This document shows, one piece after another, positions 23,960 to 33,140 of a DNA stretch of 64,000 bases (position 1 is its first letter; each line of letters starts with the position of its first letter). Below the pieces are notes generated by a model. The model was not told the DNA's origin. It searched no databases and saw only the letters and a list, made by a program, of their open reading frames with translations. Origin of the DNA: Coix lacryma-jobi var. lacryma-jobi (lineage: Eukaryota; Streptophyta; Magnoliopsida; Poales; Poaceae); assembly GCA_009763385.1 (NCBI GenBank), contig CM019827.1:93904177-93968176 (forward strand), written 5' to 3'. A program made the translations under genes and the position numbers.

Positions 23960-24590
23960 TGTTGGGAACACTCTTGCCCTCCTTCACTCTCGTGCGAGGG
24001 AAGGACGAAGGTGGCCAAGCGTCAGGAACGTAACGAAGGTGGCAAAACTGAAGCAATAAATGAGGCTCTATTTTCCCAAAAAATCCCCCTTTTTACACTG
24101 TTCTCCCCTTGGTATTTATAGGGGATACCAAGGGTCGTGTGGCTAATTACGAAAGGGTACAACAAAGATTCCCTGCCTCCACGCAGGGAGGAAGGGTAAA
24201 GAGGTAAAAGTACAACTGGGCTGAAACCCTAACCAGCCTCTCCCCATGCGCCGCCACCCGAGTGCGGCCCACCTTCGAGACGAACGCCGGGCGTCGCCCT
24301 TCGAGCCCGCTTGCTCGTGACCTAGTGTCCGCCTGTCGCCCCCACTGAAGACGCTCCATCAGCGAAACACCCTCGCCGAACGATCGGAGGTCACCTGCCA
24401 AGCCACCTTCGGACGGAAACCTGCGGAGGATGAAAACAACGCCCCGGGGGCCGGCCCCGCAGCGAGGGTTAGTCCGACGGTCTCATGCTCTCTAGCCATT
24501 GAGCGAGAAGAGAGACAGAGCGGGTCACGTTACGGCCGCCTGCGCCTGCGCTCCGCGTGGCGTTGCTGCCGAGGGTCTTTGCCCCCAACA
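23960..24590 (-). repeat. Right LTR of the Grande-like element (5' LTR)
   Basis: A 631 bp copy of 11416-12045 with two base differences seen by eye (one C/T and one T/C) and one extra C. The minus-strand TATA box (complement of 24113-24120) is the likely promoter for the gag-pol RNA. Confidence 0.95.
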
Positions 24591-24597
24591 ATGTAAC
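24591..24597. repeat. Overlapping target-site duplications ATGTA and GTAAC
   Basis: The right TSD of the Gypsy element (24591-24595, ATGTA) overlaps the left TSD of the Copia element (24593-24597, GTAAC). Only two bases (AC) lie between the Gypsy TSD and the Copia LTR. Confidence 0.93.
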
Positions 24598-24943
24598 TGA
24601 AAGTGCATTCGCCCCCAATGTGGGTTTTGGCTAATTAATGACAATCAAATTAGGGACTAACCAGTTTATAAAGGCATGCATGCAGGTGTTAGTCCTTAGA
24701 AAGAATCAAAACGATGAAATCTCGTGAACAAAGCACGATAGTCGCATTTGGACCAAGTGACGCCTAGCTCAAGTGGAAGTTTAAATTTTCAATTTTAAGC
24801 TTGAGTTCTAGGTAAGCCGGACTATGAAGAGGGTCACAAAGTTTGCTGGTTAGATGTGGAGAAAAGTGCTCAATTCGACTAACTTTAGTTTGCTTGAGAG
24901 ACACCGCACGATCACGATCACATAGAGGGTAAAATTCTGTTTC

Positions 24944-25625
24944 CCGGTGGTACCGGTCACCATGACCGGTGGTACTGGTGAAGGCTGACTTGCACTGTCT
25001 CAAAACACCCTCTCTGTGTTGGCCGGGAAATGTTCTACCGGTGGTACCGCCATTACCCCGGTACCACCGGGCCCGGTGCTACCGGGCTCAGCCGGTTGTT
25101 CCCCAGTTTTTCAGAGGTCTCTGTGTAGTTTTGAAAATGAACTACCGGTGGTACCGCTATAACCCCGGTACCACCGGGCCCGGTTCCACCGGGCCTGACC
25201 GGTGGTTCACTGACTTTGCGAGGCTCTCTGTGTAGGTTCAGTTTTAAACTACCGGTGGTACCGCTATAACCCCGGTACCACCGGGCTCGGTTGTACCGGG
25301 CCTGGCCGGTGGTTTGGTAAGTTTGCGAGCTCTCTGTGTTGACCGGTAAAATGACTTACCGGTGGTACCGCTATTACCCCGGTACCACCGGGCCCGGTGG
25401 CACCGGTCTCTGACCGGTTGTCTCCGTGGGTCCAAGTCCCTTTCTGAGTTGCTCTCTGTTCGAACCTTCTTTGCACTACCGGTGGTACCGCTATTATCCC
25501 GGTACCACCGGGACCGGTTGCACCGGCCTCTGGCCGGTGGTTGTCAGATGTTGACCAGATCTGAATCTGGCTGACCGTTGGGAGCTGCCCCGGTGGCACC
25601 GGTCATGGCGACCGGTGGTACCGGG
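24944..25625. repeat. Palindromic CCGGTGGTACCGG array in U3 of the 5' LTR
   Basis: Five units of about 107 bp (starts near 25035, 25142, 25249, 25355 and 25476) each carry ACCGGTGGTACCGCTAT and, a few bases later, CCCCGGTACCACCGGG, so each unit folds on itself. Extra half-copies flank the array at 24944 and 25589. The same array is present in the 3' LTR at 36226-36907. Open frames with PVVP or RYHRAR repeats here are artefacts of the repeat. Related Sireviruses of maize also carry palindromic repeats in the LTR (established knowledge), but with a different core. Confidence 0.9.
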
Positions 25626-25644
25626 CGGCCTCGGGACTGGGGAG

Positions 25645-25651
25645 TATAAAT
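25645..25651 (+). promoter_or_regulatory. TATA box of the Sirevirus LTR
   Basis: TATAAAT follows the palindrome array by about 20 bases. The matching box in the 3' LTR is at 36927-36933. It is the likely start of the genomic RNA. Confidence 0.75.
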
Positions 25652-26424
25652 GCTCCCCCTCCTCTCTCTCCACGGTCACTCACTCATTGACTCACCTCCT
25701 CCAGCACTTATTGCAAACCTAACTCAGGACAAACTCTCTCCAAGCATTGACTCACCACTCTCTCTCCCCCTTTGCTCCTAGATTCATTTCCTTGTGAGAT
25801 TTGAGCTAGGGACGTGAGATTAGAGAGTGGGAAGCTTCGATCTACGACTTGAGCACTTGGTTTCCATCTCGCCGGCTTGCTTTGTGTCTTTTACTCTTGA
25901 GCTCTTGAGCTCTAGCCGGTTAGGTGTTCTTCGTGGTAGCCCGTATTGATTTACTTGTGAGGGCTCCCCGAAGTGTTTGTATTACCCTGTGATTTCTAGT
26001 AGAGATACTCTCGTAGCCTTTGTGGTTGCTTGAGTGAGGCAAGGAGGTGAAATAGACTCCGACCTTTGTGGTCACCTCAACAACGAGGACGTAGGCTCTC
26101 CTTTGTGGATTGGCCGAACCTCGGGATAAATCGCGTGTCCCTTGTGCTTGTTGTTGTTGTTTCTACTTTATCTTCATATCTTGTTATTGACTTAGTGGGA
26201 TTCTATCTTGCAATACACTTCTTGGATTTGTAGTTCCTTTTAGGATCCCGGTTGTGCCGTTTGTTTGTGTCGGTAGTATCGGTGTTCTACACCGATAGTA
26301 CCTACCCAAACAAACCGGCCTCTCCGGGTGAGATCTAATCACTTTTCAAGTTTGTGTAGTTGCAGATTATTTAAAATCACCTATTCACCCCCCCCCCCCT
26401 CTAGGCTGATTCGGTCCTTTCAAT

Positions 26425-26436
26425 TGGTATCGGAGC
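26425..26436 (+). other. Primer-binding site, initiator tRNA-Met type
   Basis: TGGTATCGGAGC starts two bases past the LTR end. The common plant Copia primer site is TGGTATCAGAGC, complementary to the 3' end of initiator tRNA-Met. One base differs. Confidence 0.85.
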
Positions 26437-26476
26437 CTAACCCTTGTGTTAGCGCTTCACCGCGTAAGGGAGAATC

Positions 26477-28957
26477 ATGTCTACCATAAGTCAGGAGCAG
26501 ATGGATGAGCTCATCAAGAGCATTACTGCTCAGGTCACTGCTAAAGTGACTGAAGACCAAGAAAAGAAGCATGGAGATGAGATGAAGAAGATGAAGGAAG
26601 AGATGGAGAGTTTGAGGAGAGCCCTGGCAGCCAAAGGAGAATCATCCGGAAGAAAAGATGATCAACCACCATTCAAGGATGATAAGAAGAAAGAAGATGA
26701 AGAGAAAGGCAAAAAGAGCGGCAAGTTCTATGAAATACCCTATGACTATAGCAACATGGGGAAAGTCCTTCAACTGCCTAGCGTCAATCTAGGCAAACCA
26801 CCTGCCTTTGATGGAATCAACTACAATGATTGGGCGCACAAGATGAAGCTACATCTTCTAGCTGCAAGAGTTTGGGAGATTGTTGACACCGGGCGTAGTT
26901 ATGTTGAAGGTGAAGAATTCACCGACAATGATGCGATTGAGTTTCAACAAAATGTCCAAGCCGCATCATTGATTCTATCATGCCTCAACCCCGAAGAAAG
27001 CAACAAGGTTCATGGAATGGAGAGTGCCAAGCTGATTTGGGACACTCTCAGGTTATCATATGAGGGTGATGCAAGTGTGAGGAAGTGCAACATAGAGCTC
27101 CTTCATGGGAAGATTGAGAACTTCGCCATTCGGAGTGGTGAAACCACTCAACAAATGTTTGATAGATTCATAACCTTGGTCAACAGGATTAGAGCTCTAG
27201 GTGACAAGAAATGGGATGACAACTCAGCTGCAAGGAAGCTATTGAGAGCATATAGAAAGAAGAACAAGAACCTTGCAGCAATCATCATGGAGCGACCCAA
27301 CTATGAGACCATGGGATGCCATGAGATGCTTGCCAAGATAAAGCATCATGAAGTCTTGGATGATGAAGACCTTGAAGAAAAAGAAGCAAGCCACAAGAAA
27401 GTTGTGGCGCTCAAGGCCAATGAAGAAGAAGGAAGCAAAGCCCGGAATGACTCATCAAGTGAAGGAAGTGATGATTCCGATGATGAGCTGGCTCTTATTG
27501 TGAAGAACTTTAGAAGATTCTATAGAAAGAAGATGCACAAGAAGGGCAAAGGTGGATACTCCAAGAAGTCCAAGAAGAGAAACTGCTATGAGTGTGGTGC
27601 GGACGATCACTTCATTGCCGATTGTCCACAAAAGAAGAACAAGAACAAGTATAGCAAGAGTGATGACAAGAAGTCAAGAAGAAGAAGAGGTGGCGAGGCT
27701 CATCTTGGTGAGGAATGGTTCTCGGAAGACTCAAGTGATGATGAGAAGTGCAAGAGCAAGGAGAAGGAGAAGGGAGCGGCCAACATCGCCATACACAAGA
27801 CCTCTTCTCCAAGCCACTTCCCCAACATTGCTACATCAACAACTTCATCACGCTTGTTCGAGAACCTCACCGACGATGAGGATGACAACACTCATTCTTG
27901 CTTCATGGCTAAGAATGAGAAGGTATTACCTACCTCTCCTACTTGTTCTAGCAATGAAAGTAGTGATGATGAACTAGATGAATTTGAGCTTAGCATGATT
28001 AGAAAATTTGGAAAGAAAGGTGGAATGAAAATTATAAAATTGCTTACTAAGTTGGATAGTCGGAATGAGAGTCTTGCTTTGCAAGGAGACTTGATCTCTC
28101 AAGAGAGAGAAAAGAACCTTGCTTTGGAAGCGTCTCTTGCCGAGGAGAAGTTGAAGGTTGAGAAATTGACCATGGAACTATCTTTAGCCAATGACTCTAA
28201 CAAGAAGTTGGCTAAGGAGTGTTCCACGAGCAATGACTCAATTGCTAAACTAAAGAATGAAGTTAGCTTGGTTCAAGAAAGCCTCACAAGCTTTAAGGAT
28301 AAATATCAAACTCTTGAACTAAGCTACAACACTCTTTGGAATAGTACCTCTTCAACCTCTCCTAAGGATTTCGATGAATCCAATGCCTCAACTAGTAATG
28401 GTTGCAAAAGATGTTATAAACTTGATGTAAATGCTTGTGCAACTAACCTTGTTGAGATAGAGAAGAAAGACAAGGAGATCAATAGGTTGAACATGATCTT
28501 GAGGAACGGTTGCAAGTGTAAAGTGCAACAACCAAAGGATATCCTTAAGACAGCAAGACATCCATCTATCAAGGATGGAATTGGGTACAACAGGTACAAT
28601 GGTAAGGCCAACGGAAGGAAGATGGTCAATGGGGTACCGTTTGTTAACTTTAACAAAGGGGTTCCTCTCTTTGACCTTATGAACAAGGCCAACAAAATTG
28701 CCAATCCAAAGGCTCCACTTGCTAATGGTAAGATCAACAAGGAAAAGCAAGTGGAGGCTCCCAAGCAACAAAAGCCCATCTCAAGAAACTATACATGTGA
28801 TTATTTGTGTTGTTGGGGTGATGATGGCAAGATTGTTGTCAAGTATGTTGGTGCCCTCAAGAAGAGGGAGATTATGAGAAATGTTTGGGTACCCAAAGTT
28901 TATGTGACTAACCCCCAAGGACCCAATCTTGTTTGGGTACCTAAATCAAGAACATAA
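26477..28957 (+). CDS. Sirevirus gag polyprotein, 826 residues
   Basis: Structural protein of the retrotransposon particle. A Lys/Glu-rich coiled coil (residues 10-55) is followed by the UBN2/Copia gag core (FDGINYNDWAHKM at about residue 113; WDTLRLSYEG near 188). Then come acidic tracts, a CCHC zinc knuckle CYECGADDHFIADC at about residue 370 that binds RNA, a long coiled-coil segment near residues 530-630 and a C-terminal region with repeated WVPK motifs. The length is about twice that of ordinary Copia gag and fits the Sirevirus lineage. The frame is open throughout. It ends 29 bases inside the pol frame. Confidence 0.93.
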   Translation: MSTISQEQMDELIKSITAQVTAKVTEDQEKKHGDEMKKMKEEMESLRRALAAKGESSGRKDDQPPFKDDKKKEDEEKGKKSGKFYEIPYDYSNMGKVLQLPSVNLGKPPAFDGINYNDWAHKMKLHLLAARVWEIVDTGRSYVEGEEFTDNDAIEFQQNVQAASLILSCLNPEESNKVHGMESAKLIWDTLRLSYEGDASVRKCNIELLHGKIENFAIRSGETTQQMFDRFITLVNRIRALGDKKWDDNSAARKLLRAYRKKNKNLAAIIMERPNYETMGCHEMLAKIKHHEVLDDEDLEEKEASHKKVVALKANEEEGSKARNDSSSEGSDDSDDELALIVKNFRRFYRKKMHKKGKGGYSKKSKKRNCYECGADDHFIADCPQKKNKNKYSKSDDKKSRRRRGGEAHLGEEWFSEDSSDDEKCKSKEKEKGAANIAIHKTSSPSHFPNIATSTTSSRLFENLTDDEDDNTHSCFMAKNEKVLPTSPTCSSNESSDDELDEFELSMIRKFGKKGGMKIIKLLTKLDSRNESLALQGDLISQEREKNLALEASLAEEKLKVEKLTMELSLANDSNKKLAKECSTSNDSIAKLKNEVSLVQESLTSFKDKYQTLELSYNTLWNSTSSTSPKDFDESNASTSNGCKRCYKLDVNACATNLVEIEKKDKEINRLNMILRNGCKCKVQQPKDILKTARHPSIKDGIGYNRYNGKANGRKMVNGVPFVNFNKGVPLFDLMNKANKIANPKAPLANGKINKEKQVEAPKQQKPISRNYTCDYLCCWGDDGKIVVKYVGALKKREIMRNVWVPKVYVTNPQGPNLVWVPKSRT

Positions 28958-31900
28958 ACTTGTTTTGCAGGAATATGCCTCCGGTGGGTCAAGTTGGGTG
29001 TTGGACAGTGGATGCACCAATCATATGACCGGGGCAAAAGAAATGTTTACCTCCTTCCAACCAAGCAACGACTCGTGCAACAACATTGTGTTTGGTGACA
29101 ATGGTAAAGGAGAGGTGCTCGGTTTGGGTAAAATTGCTATCTCAACTGACAATTCCATATCAAATGTATTACTTGTGCATTCGTTAAGTTACAATCTGTT
29201 ATCCGTTTCTCAACTTTGTGAAATGGGTTACGATTGTCTCTTTACGGATAAGGGTGTGACCGTCTCTAGAAGAAGGGATTCCTCTATTGCATTTAAAGGC
29301 GTGTTGAAGGGAAAACTCTACTTAGTTGACTTCTCAACGAGTAAGGTTGAACCTTCAACATGTCTTATGGCAAAATCTAGCATGGGTTGGCTTTGGCATC
29401 GCCGACTAGCTCATGTTGGGATGAGGAACTTGGCCCAACTTCAAAGAGAAGGGCACATCCTTGGACTAACAAATGTTTCTTTTGAGAAGGATAGGATTTG
29501 CAGTGCATGCCAAGCCGGAAAGCAAGTTGGAGCAAAGCATCCAATCAAGAACATCGTGTCGACCACAAGACCATTGGAGCTATTGCATATGGACCTCATC
29601 GGACCCGTTGCTTATCAAAGCATCGGCGGTAACAAATATGGTTTCGTTATTGTTGATGATTATTCTCGCTTCACTTGGGTGTTCTTCTTAGCAGACAAAA
29701 GCGAAACGCAAGGCATTTTCAAGAAGTTTGCTAGAAGAGCACAAAATGAGTTCGACATCAAGATCAAGAAAGTGAGAAGCGACAACGGAACCGAGTTTAG
29801 AAACACCAACATAGAAGAGTATCTTGATGAAGAAGGTATAAAGCATGAGTTCTCCGTTCCATATACCCCACAACAAAATGGGGTTGTGGAAAGGAAGAAT
29901 AGAACTCTTGTTGAAGCTGCAAGATCTATGTTGGATGAGTACAAGACTTCCCATGGCTTTTGGGCCGAGGCGATGAACACAGCGTGTCATGCAATTAACC
30001 GCCTCTACCTTCACAAGCTAAGGGGGAAGACGCCTTATGAGCTCCTAACCGGTAACAAACCGAAGGTGCATTACTTTCGAGTTTTTGGCTACAAGTGCTT
30101 CATACTTAACAAGAGAGCCAAAAGTTCAAAGTTTGCACCTAAGGTACATGAAGGCTTTCTACTTGGTTATGGTACTAACGAACATGGCTACCGTGTATTC
30201 AATAATGCCACCGGCACTATTGAGTTAACGGTAGACGTGACTTTTGATGAATCCGACGGCTCTCAAAAAGAGCAAGTCAATGATGAGCTTGTAGGTAATG
30301 ACGTGCCTCCATCCGAAGCTATCAAGAAGTTGGCAACCGGTGATGTGAGGCCCGTTGAAATTCAAGATGAAGAAGATGATGCATCACTCACTCCACAAGA
30401 TTCACATGTCCATCATGTGCATCCGCATGTACATGATGAAGCTTCCGCAACTCCGAATGGTGGAAGTGAAGATGAAGTTCAAGTGATACATCAAGTTGAT
30501 GATCAAGTACAAGCTCAACATGAAGTCCAACAAGAAGATGGGGACATCAACACATACGATGAAGATGATGAAGATGGACCTATTCAAAGAAGATCACTTG
30601 TGCCACATCCAAGAGTTCATCATACAGTTCAACGGGATCATCCCGTTGACAACATATTGGGGAGCATACAACGTGGGGTAACAACACGCTCACGTTTAGC
30701 AAATTTTTGTGAACATTACTTGTTTGTCTCCTCTTTGGAACCTCTTAGGGTGGAAGAAGCACTTGATGATCCGGACTGGGTGATGGCTATGCAAGAAGAG
30801 CTGAACAACTTCACCAGGAATGAAGTCTGGTCCTTAGTGGAAAGACCCAAGCAAAATGTGATAGGAACCAAATGGGTCTTCCGCAACAAGCAAGACGAGC
30901 ATGGTGTGGTGACAAGGAACAAAGCACGGTTGGTGGCTCAAGGTTTCACTCAAATCGAAGGTTTGGATTTTGGGGAAACCTATGCACCTGTAGCTAGGCT
31001 TGAATCAATTCGCATATTACTTGCCTTTGCTGCTCACCATGATTTCAAGCTATATCAAATGGACGTGAAAAGTGCATTCCTCAACGGCCCCCTCTCCGAG
31101 TTGGTTTATGTGGAGCAACCGCCGGGTTTTGAGGACCCAAAGTTTCCCAACCACGTCTACAAGCTCGACAAGGCGCTCTATGGGCTCAAACAAGCCCCTA
31201 GAGCTTGGTATGATTGTCTTAAGGACTTCCTACTCAAAAAGGGTTTTGAGATAGGAAGGGCCGATGCTACTTTATTTACTCGCAAAGTCGATAATGATAT
31301 TTTTGTGTGCCAAATATATGTCGATGACATAATATTTGGTAGTACTAATGTGACTTTTTGTGAGGAATTTAGTAGGATCATGACTAAAAGATTCGAGATG
31401 TCCATGATGGGTGAGTTGAAGTTCTTTCTTGGATTCCAAATCAAGCAACTCAAGGATGGCACGTTCATCAGTCAAACGAAGTATACAAAAGACATACTCA
31501 AGAAGTTTGAGATGGACAAGGCCAAACCCATCAAGACTCCCATGCCAACCAATGGACATCTTGACCTAAATGTTGATGGTAAGCCGGTGGACCAAAAGGT
31601 ATATCGTTCTATGATCGGTTCATTGCTTTACCTTTGTGCATCTAGGCCTGATATTATGCTTAGTGTGTGCATGTGTGCAAGATTTCAAGCTAATCCGAAA
31701 GAATGTCATATCATGGCCGTTAAGAGAATCTTTCGATACTTAGTACACACTCCGAATCTTGGCTTATGGTATCCCAAGGGCTCCACTTTTGATCTACTTG
31801 GCTATTCCGATTCGGACTATGCCGGTTGCAAAGTAGATCGAAAGAGTACTACCGGGACTTGCCAATTTATTGGAAGGTCTTTGGTGTCTTGGAGTTCTAA

Positions 31901-32270
31901 GAAACAAAATAGTGTTGCCCTATCCACCGCCGAAGCCGAGTATGTGGCGGCCGGCACATGCTGTGCTCAACTACTTTGGATGAAGCAAACACTAAAAGAC
32001 TTCGGATGTGAGGAAACCAAAATTCCACTTTTGTGTGACAATGAGAGTGCTATCAAACTAGCAAACAATCCCGTAAACCATTCTCGCACAAAACACATAG
32101 ACATCCGACATCATTTCTTGAGAGACCATGAAGCCAAAGGAGATATCGCAATACGCCATGTGAGCACCGAAAAGCAACTAGCCGATATCTTCACAAAGCC
32201 TTTAGATGAGTCAAGATTTTGTGCTTTGAGGAGTGAACTAAATATCATTGATTCTCGTAACGTGGCTTGA
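28929..32270 (+). CDS. Sirevirus pol (PR-IN-RT-RNase H), about 1113 codons, intact
   Basis: Frame +1 relative to gag and overlapping it by 29 bases. No ATG is present at its start, so expression by frameshifting or another fusion mechanism is implied. Domains in Copia order: protease LDSGCTNHM; integrase with HHCC finger (HRRLAHVG, then CSACQAG), catalytic D in HMDLIGP, DNGTEF and the E of VVERKNR; reverse transcriptase from WVFRNKQDEHG through MDVKSAFLNG to the catalytic YVDDIIFGS; RNase H with YSDSDYAGC, STAEAEYVA and NPVNHSRTKHID. The last residues include LADIFTKPL, the usual Copia pol end. No interruption seen. Confidence 0.94.
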   Translation: MFGYLNQEHKLVLQEYASGGSSWVLDSGCTNHMTGAKEMFTSFQPSNDSCNNIVFGDNGKGEVLGLGKIAISTDNSISNVLLVHSLSYNLLSVSQLCEMGYDCLFTDKGVTVSRRRDSSIAFKGVLKGKLYLVDFSTSKVEPSTCLMAKSSMGWLWHRRLAHVGMRNLAQLQREGHILGLTNVSFEKDRICSACQAGKQVGAKHPIKNIVSTTRPLELLHMDLIGPVAYQSIGGNKYGFVIVDDYSRFTWVFFLADKSETQGIFKKFARRAQNEFDIKIKKVRSDNGTEFRNTNIEEYLDEEGIKHEFSVPYTPQQNGVVERKNRTLVEAARSMLDEYKTSHGFWAEAMNTACHAINRLYLHKLRGKTPYELLTGNKPKVHYFRVFGYKCFILNKRAKSSKFAPKVHEGFLLGYGTNEHGYRVFNNATGTIELTVDVTFDESDGSQKEQVNDELVGNDVPPSEAIKKLATGDVRPVEIQDEEDDASLTPQDSHVHHVHPHVHDEASATPNGGSEDEVQVIHQVDDQVQAQHEVQQEDGDINTYDEDDEDGPIQRRSLVPHPRVHHTVQRDHPVDNILGSIQRGVTTRSRLANFCEHYLFVSSLEPLRVEEALDDPDWVMAMQEELNNFTRNEVWSLVERPKQNVIGTKWVFRNKQDEHGVVTRNKARLVAQGFTQIEGLDFGETYAPVARLESIRILLAFAAHHDFKLYQMDVKSAFLNGPLSELVYVEQPPGFEDPKFPNHVYKLDKALYGLKQAPRAWYDCLKDFLLKKGFEIGRADATLFTRKVDNDIFVCQIYVDDIIFGSTNVTFCEEFSRIMTKRFEMSMMGELKFFLGFQIKQLKDGTFISQTKYTKDILKKFEMDKAKPIKTPMPTNGHLDLNVDGKPVDQKVYRSMIGSLLYLCASRPDIMLSVCMCARFQANPKECHIMAVKRIFRYLVHTPNLGLWYPKGSTFDLLGYSDSDYAGCKVDRKSTTGTCQFIGRSLVSWSSKKQNSVALSTAEAEYVAAGTCCAQLLWMKQTLKDFGCEETKIPLLCDNESAIKLANNPVNHSRTKHIDIRHHFLRDHEAKGDIAIRHVSTEKQLADIFTKPLDESRFCALRSELNIIDSRNVA

Positions 32271-32465
32271 TATTTTGCACATATTTGTTTTCACCTAGAG
32301 ACCTAGAAAAATGCTTTATGTCAAAATATTTTGTGAGATTTCAAAATCTATTTTGCATACTTCACTTGTGCCCATTGCTATGTACTAGTTGTATGAAATC
32401 TGGGCACATATGAAGTGTGTGTAGTATACCACAAAGTCCTCCTGAATTTCCTCTCTGATCCCCGC

Positions 32466-32568
32466 ATTTTTGTTCTACCGGTTATGCCGGTATAACCCCG
32501 GTTGTACCGGGGCCGGTGGTACCGGGCTGCTGCCGGTACCACCGGGGTTTCATCTCCGGGTATATATA
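32466..32568 (+). promoter_or_regulatory. Internal promoter-like region upstream of ORF3
   Basis: Copies of CCGGTATAACCCCGG, CCGGTGGTACCGG and CCGGTACCACCGGGG, matching the palindromes of the LTR, precede a TATA box (TATATATA, 32561-32568). The order, palindromes then TATA then CT-rich leader, copies that of the LTR promoter. An RNA starting near 32595 would place ORF3 first. Confidence 0.55.
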
Positions 32569-32829
32569 GGGGCGCGGTGACTCCGGGTGAAACCCTAGTC
32601 CTTTGCTTTGACCGCGCCGCCTCCCTGCCTCCAGCCGCCGCCGCCCGTGCCCGTGCGCTCGTGTTCTTCGTCCGTTCTTCTTCCTCCCCGATCTCTCTCC
32701 TCCACCGCCCAAATCCAAATCCGTTCGGTGGAAAGCTTCGTGGGAGTGAGGAGTTCGTGGTGGTGGTGTTCTTGAAGCCCGGAGTTTCGTCTTCCATCGT
32801 TTTTCGGCCACTTCTTCTCGAACAACAAG

Positions 32830-33140
32830 GTACTAGGGTGTTCTTGCCCGATCTCCAAATGTACCTTGTTTTTGGTCGATTCCTTTGGTAGGCTTGTTCT
32901 ATCTAGTGTGTTGATGCTTCATGGATGATTGGTTTATGAGTTTGTGAGCGATTTGTGAGATTGAGTTGGAGGCAACCGCACACTGCCGTGCGACCGGTGG
33001 TACCGGGAATCTTACCGGTGGAACCGGTTGCACGCAGTGGGGCAGTTTTCCTCCCCAATCTCAAATCGTTTTCAACTCTAGCCCTTGACGTCATCTTTCC
33101 GTGATCTTTGTCTTATGTTGTCCTTGCTATCTTTGTCTAG
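32830..33140 (+). other. Predicted intron in the ORF3 leader
   Basis: The sequence AACAAG then GTACTAG at 32830 gives a donor, and CTTTGTCTAG ending at 33140 gives an acceptor directly before the ORF3 ATG. The interval has no conserved coding content and includes another palindrome copy at about 32993-33032. Splicing is predicted only. Confidence 0.45.

Larger units (their letters stand above)
11416..24590 (-). mobile_element. Grande-like Tat-lineage Gypsy LTR retrotransposon, 13,175 bp
   Basis: Complete element in minus orientation, with 630 and 631 bp LTRs, 5 bp TSD, gag-pol on the minus strand and a spliced gene on the plus strand. The pol order is PR-RT-RNase H-second RNase H-integrase. 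The second RNase H domain marks the Ogre/Tat lineage. The 13 kb size, roughly 630 bp LTRs, extra antisense gene and internal tandem arrays match what is known of maize Grande (assignment from memory of family features, not from alignment). By eye, the LTRs differ at two bases and one indel, so insertion is recent. The gag-pol frame has three TAG stops, one TGA stop and one frameshift, so this copy is not autonomous. Confidence 0.9.
24598..26422 (+). repeat. 5' LTR of the Sirevirus-like element
   Basis: Begins TGAAAGTGCATTCG and ends GGTCCTTTCA. U3 holds the palindrome array (24944-25625). A TATA box (TATAAAT) at 25645-25651 is followed by a CT-rich leader. A C-homopolymer near 26389 is longer than in the 3' copy. 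Confidence 0.95.

Noticed and set aside
25035..25680. Repetitive open frames (PVVP, RYHRAR, PGTTG) on both strands of the Copia LTR
   Set aside because: They are translations of the palindrome array and occur identically in the 3' LTR; not genes.
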